The notes below the pieces were generated by a model. That model made no database searches. It had not been told where the DNA came from and worked only from the letters and a program-made list of their open reading frames with translations. DNA of 5,403 nt from Anaerolineae bacterium (lineage in GTDB: Bacteria > Chloroflexota > Anaerolineae > 4572-78 > NAK82): contig JAUVPY010000225.1 of the NCBI GenBank assembly GCA_030598425.1, positions 1 through 5,403 of the forward strand, read 5' to 3'. The translations under genes were made by a program, and so were the position numbers. This document shows, in pieces, positions 1-5,403 of this stretch (position 1 is the first letter of the stretch; the number at the start of each line of letters is the position of its first letter).

Positions 1-913
1 CCGCGTAGGCATCCAGCCCGTCCTCGTACCGGCTCTTGCGCATCTTGGCCACCAATTCATCCTTCTGGTGGATTACTGCGTTCCAATCCCCGGCGGCGCT
101 GAAACGCACAGCTCCCTGGAAGGGGTGATGCCCGGCGTTGTGATGTATCTCAGCAGCGCGTAATATCGTCTTGGAGGGTATGCAGCCCACGTTGACACAC
201 GTTCCGCCAATGGCCCCGGCTTCGACCAAGGCGACGCGCTTTCCCAGCTCCGCCCCCCGGATGGCGGCTGCAAAACCTCCCGAACCGCCTCCGATCACCA
301 TCAGGTCGAAATCTGTTGGGCCTCCACTGGCCTGCGGTGTAGCAACCTGAGGGCCACGCTGTTCGCTCTCCGTGACGGGAGTAGCCGTCTCCTCCGCCAC
401 GGCAGCAGTGGCTGCCTCTTCCAGAAGCGGGAGGATTGCATTCTTAAGTTGGTGACGTCTGTGGTAGACTGGTGTCCCCCAACTGATGAGCGGCGACGGG
501 ATGTCATCCCACCTTGCTTTGGGGCCAAACAGGAGATATGCGTCCCACAGGATCTCCCTGGGATAGTCTACGATGTTGTGCTCCACCATCCACCGGCCTA
601 CGAGCTTCCCCTCATCCCAGAGGTGAGTGACCCTCGGATCCGGTATGTAACCCTCATCCCACTTCGACCGGTCATCGCCTGGGTACATGCTGTACCAGAT
701 GGCATAGACCTGGAGATTGGCCGAGGGATTTCTAGCCAGGATCTCCATCTGCACCCGACGGGCGCCTTGGACACAAACCGGTCAGGTGGGAGATAACAGA
801 AGAATGAGACGGGGTAAGCCCTCATCCTGGTTGAACAGTTTCTTCAGCGCCTCGACATCATATATGTCCGTCAAGGTGCTAGCGGACTCACCTTTCGCGG
901 GAGATGCGTTCAT
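1..913 (-). CDS. merA: Predicted selenoprotein: thioredoxin-like (UxxC) domain fused to mercuric reductase-like flavoprotein, 3' end outside window
   Basis: Seen: from ATG 913 the frame runs 304 codons to the window edge with one internal TGA at codon 44 and no frame change. Residues about 20-165 look thioredoxin-like: a hydrophobic strand LILLL (36-40), then SPT-U44-P-V-C47, and a possible helix [10 protein letters not shown]. Residues about 166-202 are an Ala/Thr/Pro/Glu-rich linker. From 203 an FAD-binding motif begins (VIGGGSGG, 206-213), followed by the redox-active disulfide motif [13 protein letters not shown] (236-248; C239 and C244), typical of MerA and its disulfide oxidoreductase relatives. 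Known: MerA reduces Hg(II) to Hg(0) with NADPH in the cytosol, and usually carries an N-terminal HMA (NmerA) domain; here a thioredoxin-like domain is in its place. Inferred: the upstream merB makes mercuric reductase the best call over other family members, but the C-terminal vicinal cysteines that would prove it are outside the window. Start: AGAAAGGA at 928-921 lies 7 bases before ATG 913; an in-frame ATG at 940 lacks a comparable site. The alternative reading is a nonsense-mutated pseudogene. Confidence 0.8.
744..784 (-). promoter_or_regulatory. bSECIS-like hairpin downstream of UGA
   Basis: After the UGA, the RNA can fold with a lower stem of 4 pairs (771-768 with 747-744), an internal loop of 2 by 3 bases, an upper stem of 6 pairs (GCGCCC 765-760 with GGGUGC 756-751, one G-U pair), and a GUC triloop at 759-757. 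The loop starts 22 bases after the UGA and begins with G followed by U. Bacterial SECIS elements recognised by SelB sit immediately 3' of the UGA inside the coding region, with a small apical loop that has G in one of its first two positions. This hairpin fits that description. Pairing was done by eye; no folding energy was calculated. Confidence 0.6.
782..784 (-). other. In-frame UGA predicted to encode selenocysteine (Sec44)
   Basis: The TGA is codon 44 counted from ATG 913. It occupies the first cysteine position of a thioredoxin-type CxxC motif (SPT-U-PVC), right after a hydrophobic beta strand, which is the commonest place for Sec in redox proteins. The frame stays open for 260 codons on the far side and encodes conserved-looking thioredoxin-like and MerA sequence. 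A cysteine codon is one base change from TGA, so a nonsense mutation cannot be fully excluded from sequence alone. Confidence 0.75.
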
Positions 914-920
914 AGCACTA

Positions 921-928
921 TCCTTTCT
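921..928 (-). promoter_or_regulatory. Ribosome binding site deciding the start of the merA fusion
   Basis: AGAAAGGA lies 7 bases upstream of ATG 913. It favours 913 over the in-frame ATG at 940, which would put this purine-rich site inside the coding region and has no good site of its own. Confidence 0.65.
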
Positions 929-1002
929 AACATCACTCATAGTCTCGAAACCATTGCCCCTAACCGGAAGTTGCCACGACCCAGGCGAAGCTAGTTGTTG
1001 TA

Positions 1003-1452
1003 CTACCCGGTTGGCCGCGCGTAGACCTGGTAGTGATGACGTTTCGTCCCCATGTCAAGCTCGCCTTCCCACACGCCCAGGATCGCGTTCAGCCACCGGT
1101 AGCGGTCGTCCTCGGTGTCGAATTTCACCGCCGCCGAAGTCACCCACAGGTTCGGGTTGTCCTGGTCGGGCCGCATAAAAAAGCCCATGGTATCGAATTT
1201 GATCTTTGCCCCGTCGTCCGTCTCGATCACGCCGAACATATTGGACTCGCAGACCGTTTCGCTCTGGGCCTCGAACAGGGTCCAATGGATAGATCCGTTG
1301 ATCTGGGAGCCATTTGCGGTTCCCTCACCGCTGCCGATGTATTCCCCCACTTTACCTTCGGTGGAGACCGGTGGCTTGTCTTCCTTGTACTCTAGTTGCA
1401 CCTCGAACAAGTGCTCGAGTTGCCTGTTTTGGATGTCATTAGATGTTGTCAT
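1003..1452 (-). CDS. DUF3237-like small beta-barrel protein of unknown function
   Basis: A 149-residue protein without signal peptide or membrane segment, so probably cytosolic. Features resembling the DUF3237 (UPF0311) family are, in order: an opening strand LEHLFEVQL (12-20), a Gly-rich GSGEGTANGSQINGS segment (40-54) leading to a Trp, an ETDDGAKIKFDTMGF block (77-91), and RYRWLNAILGVWEGELD (118-134) followed by the closing strand HYQVYA. The family has no established reaction. Only one cysteine (C68) is present, so a classical thiol-pair metal site is unlikely. The start is ATG 1452, with AGAGGTGA 4 bases before it; an in-frame TTG at 1494 would add 14 residues but has no ribosome site. 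It sits between merB and the merA fusion on the same strand, 235 bases after merB and 89 before merA, which suggests co-expression and a role accessory to mercury handling. That role is inference from position only. Confidence 0.75.
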   Translation of the reverse strand: MTTSNDIQNRQLEHLFEVQLEYKEDKPPVSTEGKVGEYIGSGEGTANGSQINGSIHWTLFEAQSETVCESNMFGVIETDDGAKIKFDTMGFFMRPDQDNPNLWVTSAAVKFDTEDDRYRWLNAILGVWEGELDMGTKRHHYQVYARPTG

Positions 1453-1580
1453 TTGATCACCTCTGTTCTTTTTGAATAGTACGCTGCTACTCAAGTGTCG
1501 ATGGATATGTCACATTTTGCCTTACTCTGGAACGAGACGTGCCCTACGGAAGAAGTTTACCTGGGATACCGATGTGCATC

Positions 1581-1609
1581 TTCACCACTCTCGGGTTCTC
1601 TTGGGTGAA
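1581..1609. repeat. Short inverted repeat in merB-DUF3237 spacer
   Basis: TTCACC at 1581-1586 and GGTGAA at 1604-1609 form a perfect 6-base inverted repeat separated by 17 bases. It abuts the T-run of the terminator-like structure. It could be a minor hairpin or protein-binding dyad, or chance. Confidence 0.25.
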
Positions 1610-1695
1610 AAAGTCAATGGCTGGTTGACCCCTTTCCTACTGACCGTGAATCCACAGCCGCCGGGTCAACAGTCTCCGGTCATCGCTTTAGGCAT
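1582..1695 (-). other. Questionable micro-ORF with in-frame Cys-UGA, overlapping the end of merB
   Basis: An ATG at 1695 overlaps the merB stop, with a second in-frame ATG at 1683. The frame encodes nine residues ending in Cys, then TGA at 1668-1666. Read as Sec, it continues 27 codons (P-G-G-C-G-F and onward) to TGA 1584-1582, giving a 37-residue product with a CU-PGGC motif. No good ribosome binding site is seen, although coupling to merB translation is possible. An open run of 27 codons has a fair chance of arising at random. I do not recognise any family, so it is listed only because the UGA lies inside a strong inverted repeat. It may be non-coding. Confidence 0.15.
1608..1670 (-). promoter_or_regulatory. 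Intercistronic nested hairpin with competing terminator-like stem
   Basis: In the merB-DUF3237 spacer, GUUGACCC (1670-1663) is a perfect 8-base complement of GGGUCAAC (1631-1624). Nested inside is a 7-pair stem (1659-1653 with 1648-1642, two G-U pairs) closed by a GAUU loop. The second outer arm can instead pair with a later UUGAC (1617-1613) using GUCAA (1629-1625), making a 5-pair stem with a 7-base loop followed by five U (1612-1608), like a weak intrinsic terminator. The two folds exclude each other. This could tune expression of the downstream genes or protect mRNA ends. The AT-rich terminator stem is weak, and function is inferred. Confidence 0.4.
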
Positions 1696-2362
1696 ATTGG
1701 ATGACTTTCTGGAACCACTTACCACCCAACTCGTGGGCTTCTTCGACGGTGAGGAACACTGGCTCAACGTGTTTGTCCGCAAACCATTCTAGGGCTGTCT
1801 CAGTCGAAGTGAAGTACAGGGAATAGTTACAAAAGGCTGTCCAAATTTCCTCAGCAGACTCCAGCCCTTTCTCCTTAACCTTCGGGATCACGATGGATAC
1901 TACGGCACTGCTTGGGGTGTACCCCTCTACCTGATCGGATCCGAAGGTGACCCGAATTGTCTCGTTGGTTACCGGATCAGGGGACTCAACTTCAACCGGT
2001 TGTCTTATGATGTGTGTAAGGTATAGCGTGTCCAAAGCACACCAGGTCGTCATGGCTTGTCCGCCTACGTTGAATTTGTGGCCCCAGTTGTTCAAGGAAA
2101 GGCCAGCTAACCCCACGATGTGGCCATCATCATTGCGCTCGGCAACCCAGTTCAGAGCGGCGTTTGCCTCTTCGCCAGTCAAACCATGGCCCGCAGCGAT
2201 TTGCTCGACCTGATCTGACGAGATTGGCCGTCCCTCTGTCAGTAGACGCAAAGCCTGAATAAACACACGTGACTCTTGGGGGTTAAAATCTAACTCCCCG
2301 GCGTCCTCGCGCAATGCGTTGACAATTTCGTCCACACCTGGTTTTACCATTGTATCAGCCAC
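1688..2362 (-). CDS. merB: Alkylmercury (organomercurial) lyase MerB
   Basis: A 224-residue protein, close to the 210-220 usual for MerB. The enzyme cleaves the carbon-mercury bond by protonolysis in the cytosol, releasing the hydrocarbon and Hg(II), which is handed to MerA. Seen: residues about 30-80 match the N-terminal helical/winged-helix-like region (LLTEGRPISSDQVEQIA), and a D-G-H-I-V-G-L strand starts the catalytic domain. The catalytic set known from the R831b enzyme (C96, D99, C159) is present as C108 and D111 in TWCALDTL and C178 in AFCNYSLYFTS, followed by the family-like ALEWFADKH and VEEAHELG segments. No export signal is seen. The start is GTG 2362, with GGAGGT 6 bases before it; ATG 2350 is in frame but 18 bases from that site. 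A sigma70-like promoter lies about 70 bases upstream, so merB is probably the first gene of a merB-DUF3237-merA unit. Confidence 0.93.
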   Translation of the reverse strand: MADTMVKPGVDEIVNALREDAGELDFNPQESRVFIQALRLLTEGRPISSDQVEQIAAGHGLTGEEANAALNWVAERNDDGHIVGLAGLSLNNWGHKFNVGGQAMTTWCALDTLYLTHIIRQPVEVESPDPVTNETIRVTFGSDQVEGYTPSSAVVSIVIPKVKEKGLESAEEIWTAFCNYSLYFTSTETALEWFADKHVEPVFLTVEEAHELGGKWFQKVIQYA

Positions 2363-2368
2363 TGTTGC

Positions 2369-2374
2369 ACCTCC
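2369..2374 (-). promoter_or_regulatory. Strong ribosome binding site of merB
   Basis: GGAGGT ends 6 bases before GTG 2362. It decides for this GTG start against the nearby ATG 2350. Confidence 0.8.
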
Positions 2375-2387
2375 ATTAATTCGATCG

Positions 2388-2406
2388 ATCCCTAACCCTG
2401 AGGGAT
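2388..2406 (-). promoter_or_regulatory. Short hairpin in the merB 5' leader
   Basis: AUCCCU (2406-2401) and AGGGAU (2393-2388) pair perfectly around a 7-base loop, about 14 bases upstream of the merB ribosome site. There is no U-tract, so it is not a terminator. It may stabilise the leader or be an operator half-site pair at DNA level. Confidence 0.3.
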
Positions 2407-2428
2407 TGAAGATTGGATTTGTGCGTCC

Positions 2429-2458
2429 AGTATAGCAGACAACTGGCTGAATTGTCAG
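2429..2458 (-). promoter_or_regulatory. Sigma70-type promoter of merB operon with overlapping dyads
   Basis: CTGACA (2458-2453) and TATACT (2434-2429) each match five of six consensus bases and are 18 bases apart, placing the transcription start near 2421 and a leader of about 60 bases before merB. A dyad GACAA-N9-TTGTC (2456-2438) covers the -35 box and spacer, and a wider inverted repeat CTGAAT/ATTCAG (2447-2452 and 2473-2478) encloses a CACC-AAAA-GGTG stem (2460-2471). These are plausible operator positions. They do not resemble the GTAC half-sites I would expect for MerR, and the 18-base spacer is shorter than the 19-20 usual for MerR-controlled promoters. Confidence 0.55.
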
Positions 2459-2581
2459 TCACCAAAAGGTGTATTCAGGGGGTTGATTTTTGATGAAGGT
2501 ATTCGGAAGAGATTGGCAGCAAGGCTGCATCCAGCTACAAGATGGGGGGATTTGAGAGGGAGAGACAAAAACGCTCTGCTT

Positions 2582-5403
2582 TTACGGCAACAGATTCAAT
2601 TCCCTGGCTCGCGCTACCGCCCGGGTGCGGCTATGAACATCGAGCTTGCCAAAAATATTGTTGATGTGCTTCTTGACGGTGCCCACGGTGACAAAGAGAT
2701 CTTGCGCTATCTCACGGTTGGAAGCGCCAACGGCAATCAGACGCAACACTTCGACCTCGCGTTCGCTGAGGGGTTCGAAAAGAGGTTCAACTCCAGGGGG
2801 CGTCTCTCCAGGCAGCAGTGTCGTGACGATTGCTGATGGGTCAAATTCTGCCAACAACTTGCTCGTGTAGCCCAAGGCAATGCCCTGCGACGCAGCGTGG
2901 CGCAACAACTTGGCCATCGGGGCACCCTCATCCACGAAGAGGCGGATGTAGCCTTCCGGCTCGGCCAGCGACAAGGCTCTTCTTAACACTGCACTGGCCT
3001 GAACGCTGTCCCCTTTGGCCTGGGATGCCAACGCCTGTAGGGCCAGGATCTCGATCACCATGCCCGTCAGCCCCGCCCCTTCGGTCACCCCCAACAACCA
3101 CTCTAATATTTCAAGTGCCTGGTCATGTCTGTTCTCGGCGATACGTACCCGTGCCAAAGTGGTGTATTCGTCCTCGCGTTTGTAGCCGAGTTCGACACCC
3201 ACGTTCAGCCCGCTTCCCTTGGCCGAACGCGCCGCCGCAGCGATGTTGCCCTGGGCCATCCACAGCCGTGCCTGACAGGCCCCTACCTGGCCTGCCATCC
3301 AGGCGATGTCGGAAGTTCGCGCGAGTTGCTCCGCCTTCTGAACGCTTAGCACCGCGCCATCCATATCTCCCCGCGCCTGGTTCACTCGCGCCAGAGTGAC
3401 ATAGCCTTCTACCAAGATTTCTGGGTCTCCCCCTCTTTTACCGAGTTCGATGCTCTCCAGTAAATGCTGCGTGGCGGCGTCAATGTCGTTCCACTCGTAG
3501 AGAAGCGCGCCCATGCCCGCGTATGCCCTGCCAGCGGCCGGTAACCGCTGCCCGCGTTGGTCGGTCGTGAGTTGAAATGACTGTCGGTACGTTTCTGCCG
3601 CCTGGTGAAGATGCCCTTGGGCCTTCTGCAAGTCAGCCAGTTTACTGCGGGTAAACAGAGTGGTATGCAGATCGCCGGCTGCCCGGCTCACCTCAGCGGC
3701 TTCTGCCAAAGCCTGGGTCGCCTCGACCACGTCTGTGCTTGAGCGATATGCGCCTGCCAGATTGAGAGCGATGTTGATGGCCATGCCGCCCCGCCAAAAC
3801 AGGTTGTCTTCGGGGAGGTATTCGAGGGCCTGGCGGGAAAGTTCAACCGCGCCGGACGGATCTCCGCTATAGCAAGCAACGATAGAGCGGATAGCCGCCA
3901 ACTGTCCCAAATAGGTCTCAGTCGCGCCATAATCAATGCGGGCGCCTTCACCTGCGCCAATGTTTGGCGGTCCGGCTGCACTCTTCATCAAAGAAGCAAT
4001 AGGTGCTCCAGTTTCGACCTCGATCGCGCGCTCGGCAGCCTGCAGATGTGGTTCAACAACATCCAATTGACCCACCTCGAGCAGCGCCATAGCATAAGAT
4101 ATGCACAATCCTGGCCGGGAGCGTACCAGCTCCAGTGGCAGGATCTCGAGCCAGCCTAATATCCTGGTCGGTTCACTGACAATGGCACCGGTATTGGCCA
4201 ACTGCTCAACCAGGCGGGTGGCTCGTTCAAAGTCCTCTGCCTCCAGCGCATGCCCAATGGCCCCATCCATCAGCCCTCGAGCCTCGTGCCATTCGCTTGC
4301 ACAGCGGTGTAGAGCTGGAACCTGGTCAGGATATATCTGCCGCAAGCGATCGCGCAAAAAGTCGGCAAAGAGATGGTGATAGCGATACCATCGCCGTCTA
4401 TCGTCCAGGCGGACGATGAACAGATTGGCAGACTCAAGCCTTTCCAACGTCATCTGACCAGTTATCCCATGGCCTGTGACAGCTTCGCACAGCGAGCCGC
4501 TCAAACGATCGAGGATTGAGGTCTTTAGCAGGAAGCTCTGAAGGTGTTCTGGTTGCCGCTGTAAGACTTCTTCGGCCAAATAGTCCAAAATGTAGCGGTG
4601 CTCACCGGTGAAGGACTCGATAAAACCAGAGATGTCCTCGTGTCCCTGCATCGAAAGCGCTGCCAGTTGCAGGCTGGCGATCCATCCTTCGGTGCGCGTC
4701 TCCAGCGTGGCGACATCCTCGGCGGAGAGGCCCAGGTCCATCACCTGGTTGAGAAAGGCCGACGCCTCATCCGGTGTGAAACGCAGATCAGGAGCGCCCA
4801 GTTCGGTCAGTTGGCCACGAGCGCGCAGGTGAGCCAGGGGCAGCGAAGGAACCGTCCGGCTGGCGACGACCAGATGCATGTTTGCCGGCATATGTTCGAG
4901 GAGAAAAGTGAGCACATCGTGAATCGGTTGCGCCTCAATTGCGTGGTAGTCGTCGAGAACGAGGGTGCAGGCGCGGTCGCCTTCGACGTTGTCTCCCTCC
5001 GGGATGGCCGCGATTTCATTGATCAAGGTTGTCAGGAGCGACTCGACGTGGGGTGTGACGGCATTGGTCATGCCAGGTGATTGGAGCATGGTCAGCGCAG
5101 CCTCGCCAATATCAGCATAGGCTGTCTGCAGCGCGGTGATGACGTAGGACAGAAAGCGCCTCAAGTCATTGTCGCCCTCATCCAGCGAAAGCCACGCCAC
5201 AGGAGTCTCGCTCTGCTTGATCGATTCGCTAAGCAGAGTAGTTTTACCGAAACCGGCAGGCGCGGAGATGAGGGTCAGCTTACGAGTCAGCCCTTCGTTC
5301 AACCGTTGGATCAGGCGCGGGCGAGGAACGAGTCCGGGTCGCCTAGGTGGGATATACAGTTTGGTGGTCAGCAGGGAAAGCTGAGGCGAAATGTCAATTG
5401 AGA
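2582..5403 (-). CDS. LuxR/MalT-family ATP-binding transcriptional regulator (LAL), 5' end outside window
   Basis: 939 residues are visible; the frame is open to the right edge, so the true start lies beyond 5403. The part upstream of TTG 5302 encodes the family's usual N-terminus ([10 protein letters not shown], then [15 protein letters not shown]), so a start at 5302 would be too short. Counting from the first visible codon, there is a Walker [11 protein letters not shown] (46-55), a Walker B VLDDYH (148-153), [15 protein letters not shown] (about 236-250) and the hallmark [13 protein letters not shown] (338-350) of STAND ATPases. A long helical TPR-like solenoid follows (about 430-840), then a C-terminal LuxR-type helix-turn-helix from about 877 ([34 protein letters not shown]). 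Such proteins bind an inducer on the solenoid, oligomerise with ATP and activate promoters; MalT is the model. The inducer here is unknown. Its position 219 bases upstream of merB on the same strand makes it a candidate mer regulator, but merB has its own promoter and the proximity may be accidental. Confidence 0.93.
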   Translation of the reverse strand, partial: SIDISPQLSLLTTKLYIPPRRPGLVPRPRLIQRLNEGLTRKLTLISAPAGFGKTTLLSESIKQSETPVAWLSLDEGDNDLRRFLSYVITALQTAYADIGEAALTMLQSPGMTNAVTPHVESLLTTLINEIAAIPEGDNVEGDRACTLVLDDYHAIEAQPIHDVLTFLLEHMPANMHLVVASRTVPSLPLAHLRARGQLTELGAPDLRFTPDEASAFLNQVMDLGLSAEDVATLETRTEGWIASLQLAALSMQGHEDISGFIESFTGEHRYILDYLAEEVLQRQPEHLQSFLLKTSILDRLSGSLCEAVTGHGITGQMTLERLESANLFIVRLDDRRRWYRYHHLFADFLRDRLRQIYPDQVPALHRCASEWHEARGLMDGAIGHALEAEDFERATRLVEQLANTGAIVSEPTRILGWLEILPLELVRSRPGLCISYAMALLEVGQLDVVEPHLQAAERAIEVETGAPIASLMKSAAGPPNIGAGEGARIDYGATETYLGQLAAIRSIVACYSGDPSGAVELSRQALEYLPEDNLFWRGGMAINIALNLAGAYRSSTDVVEATQALAEAAEVSRAAGDLHTTLFTRSKLADLQKAQGHLHQAAETYRQSFQLTTDQRGQRLPAAGRAYAGMGALLYEWNDIDAATQHLLESIELGKRGGDPEILVEGYVTLARVNQARGDMDGAVLSVQKAEQLARTSDIAWMAGQVGACQARLWMAQGNIAAAARSAKGSGLNVGVELGYKREDEYTTLARVRIAENRHDQALEILEWLLGVTEGAGLTGMVIEILALQALASQAKGDSVQASAVLRRALSLAEPEGYIRLFVDEGAPMAKLLRHAASQGIALGYTSKLLAEFDPSAIVTTLLPGETPPGVEPLFEPLSEREVEVLRLIAVGASNREIAQDLFVTVGTVKKHINNIFGKLDVHSRTRAVARARELNLLP

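Noticed and set aside
598..913. Frameshift or degraded merA N-terminus as the explanation for the broken reading frame
   Set aside because: Reading straight through the TGA keeps one frame with coherent thioredoxin-like sequence on both sides. No insertion or deletion is needed, and the interruption falls exactly on an active-site cysteine position.
449..1178. Plus-strand open frames of 115 and 153 codons
   Set aside because: They are antisense to the merA fusion and its upstream spacer, resemble no known protein, and have no convincing ribosome sites.
1453..1494. TTG 1494 as start of the DUF3237-like protein
   Set aside because: It has no ribosome site and adds a Lys/Ser-rich stretch not expected in the family; ATG 1452 has AGAGGTGA directly upstream.
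1472..1792. Plus-strand 106-codon open frame covering the merB-DUF3237 spacer
   Set aside because: It overlaps the 3' end of merB antisense, its protein shows no recognisable motif, and the spacer's inverted repeats explain the region better.
2520..2581. Intrinsic terminator after the LAL gene
   Set aside because: A T-run follows the stop codon, but the sequence before it does not form a solid GC-rich stem.
4598..5080. Plus-strand 160-codon open frame and similar ones over 2830-5400
   Set aside because: They are shadows of the LAL regulator, whose ATPase and HTH motifs are unambiguous on the minus strand.
5300..5302. TTG 5302 as start of the LAL regulator
   Set aside because: Upstream in-frame codons encode the conserved N-terminal segment of the family and remain open to the window edge, so the gene starts outside the window.

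Overview
All recognisable genes in this window lie on the minus strand and read from right to left: a large LuxR/MalT-type (LAL) ATP-binding transcriptional regulator (open at the right edge), an organomercurial lyase (merB), a small DUF3237-like protein, and a mercuric reductase-like flavoprotein (open at the left edge) with an N-terminal thioredoxin-like domain. The content is that of an organomercury detoxification locus: MerB would cut the carbon-mercury bond and the MerA-like enzyme would reduce the released Hg(II). Large LAL regulators are common in Chloroflexota and Actinomycetota. I lean to a Chloroflexota-like, possibly uncultivated, bacterium, but the window has no phylogenetic marker and this is only a guess.

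The most important observation is in the leftmost gene. Read from its well-placed ATG (913), the frame meets one TGA (784-782) and then stays open with no frame change to the window edge. That TGA replaces the first cysteine of the thioredoxin-like motif, giving SPT-U-P-V-C. A hairpin just downstream, with a G-first GUC loop, fits the usual description of a bacterial SECIS element. I therefore annotate the gene as a selenoprotein: a Sec-containing (UxxC) thioredoxin-like domain fused through an Ala/Thr/Pro/Glu-rich linker to a MerA domain. Standard translation would split or miss it.

Layout by region: 5403-2582 LAL regulator, 5' end outside the window; 2581-2363 spacer with a good sigma70-type promoter, overlapping dyads and a leader hairpin; 2362-1688 merB (GTG start, strong ribosome binding site); 1687-1453 spacer of 235 bases with a nested inverted repeat, a competing terminator-like hairpin and a questionable micro-ORF containing Cys-UGA; 1452-1003 DUF3237-like gene; 1002-914 short spacer; 913-1 selenoprotein merA fusion. 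No merR-type or arsR-type regulator gene, mercury transporter gene or selenocysteine machinery (selA, selB, selC, selD) is visible here.
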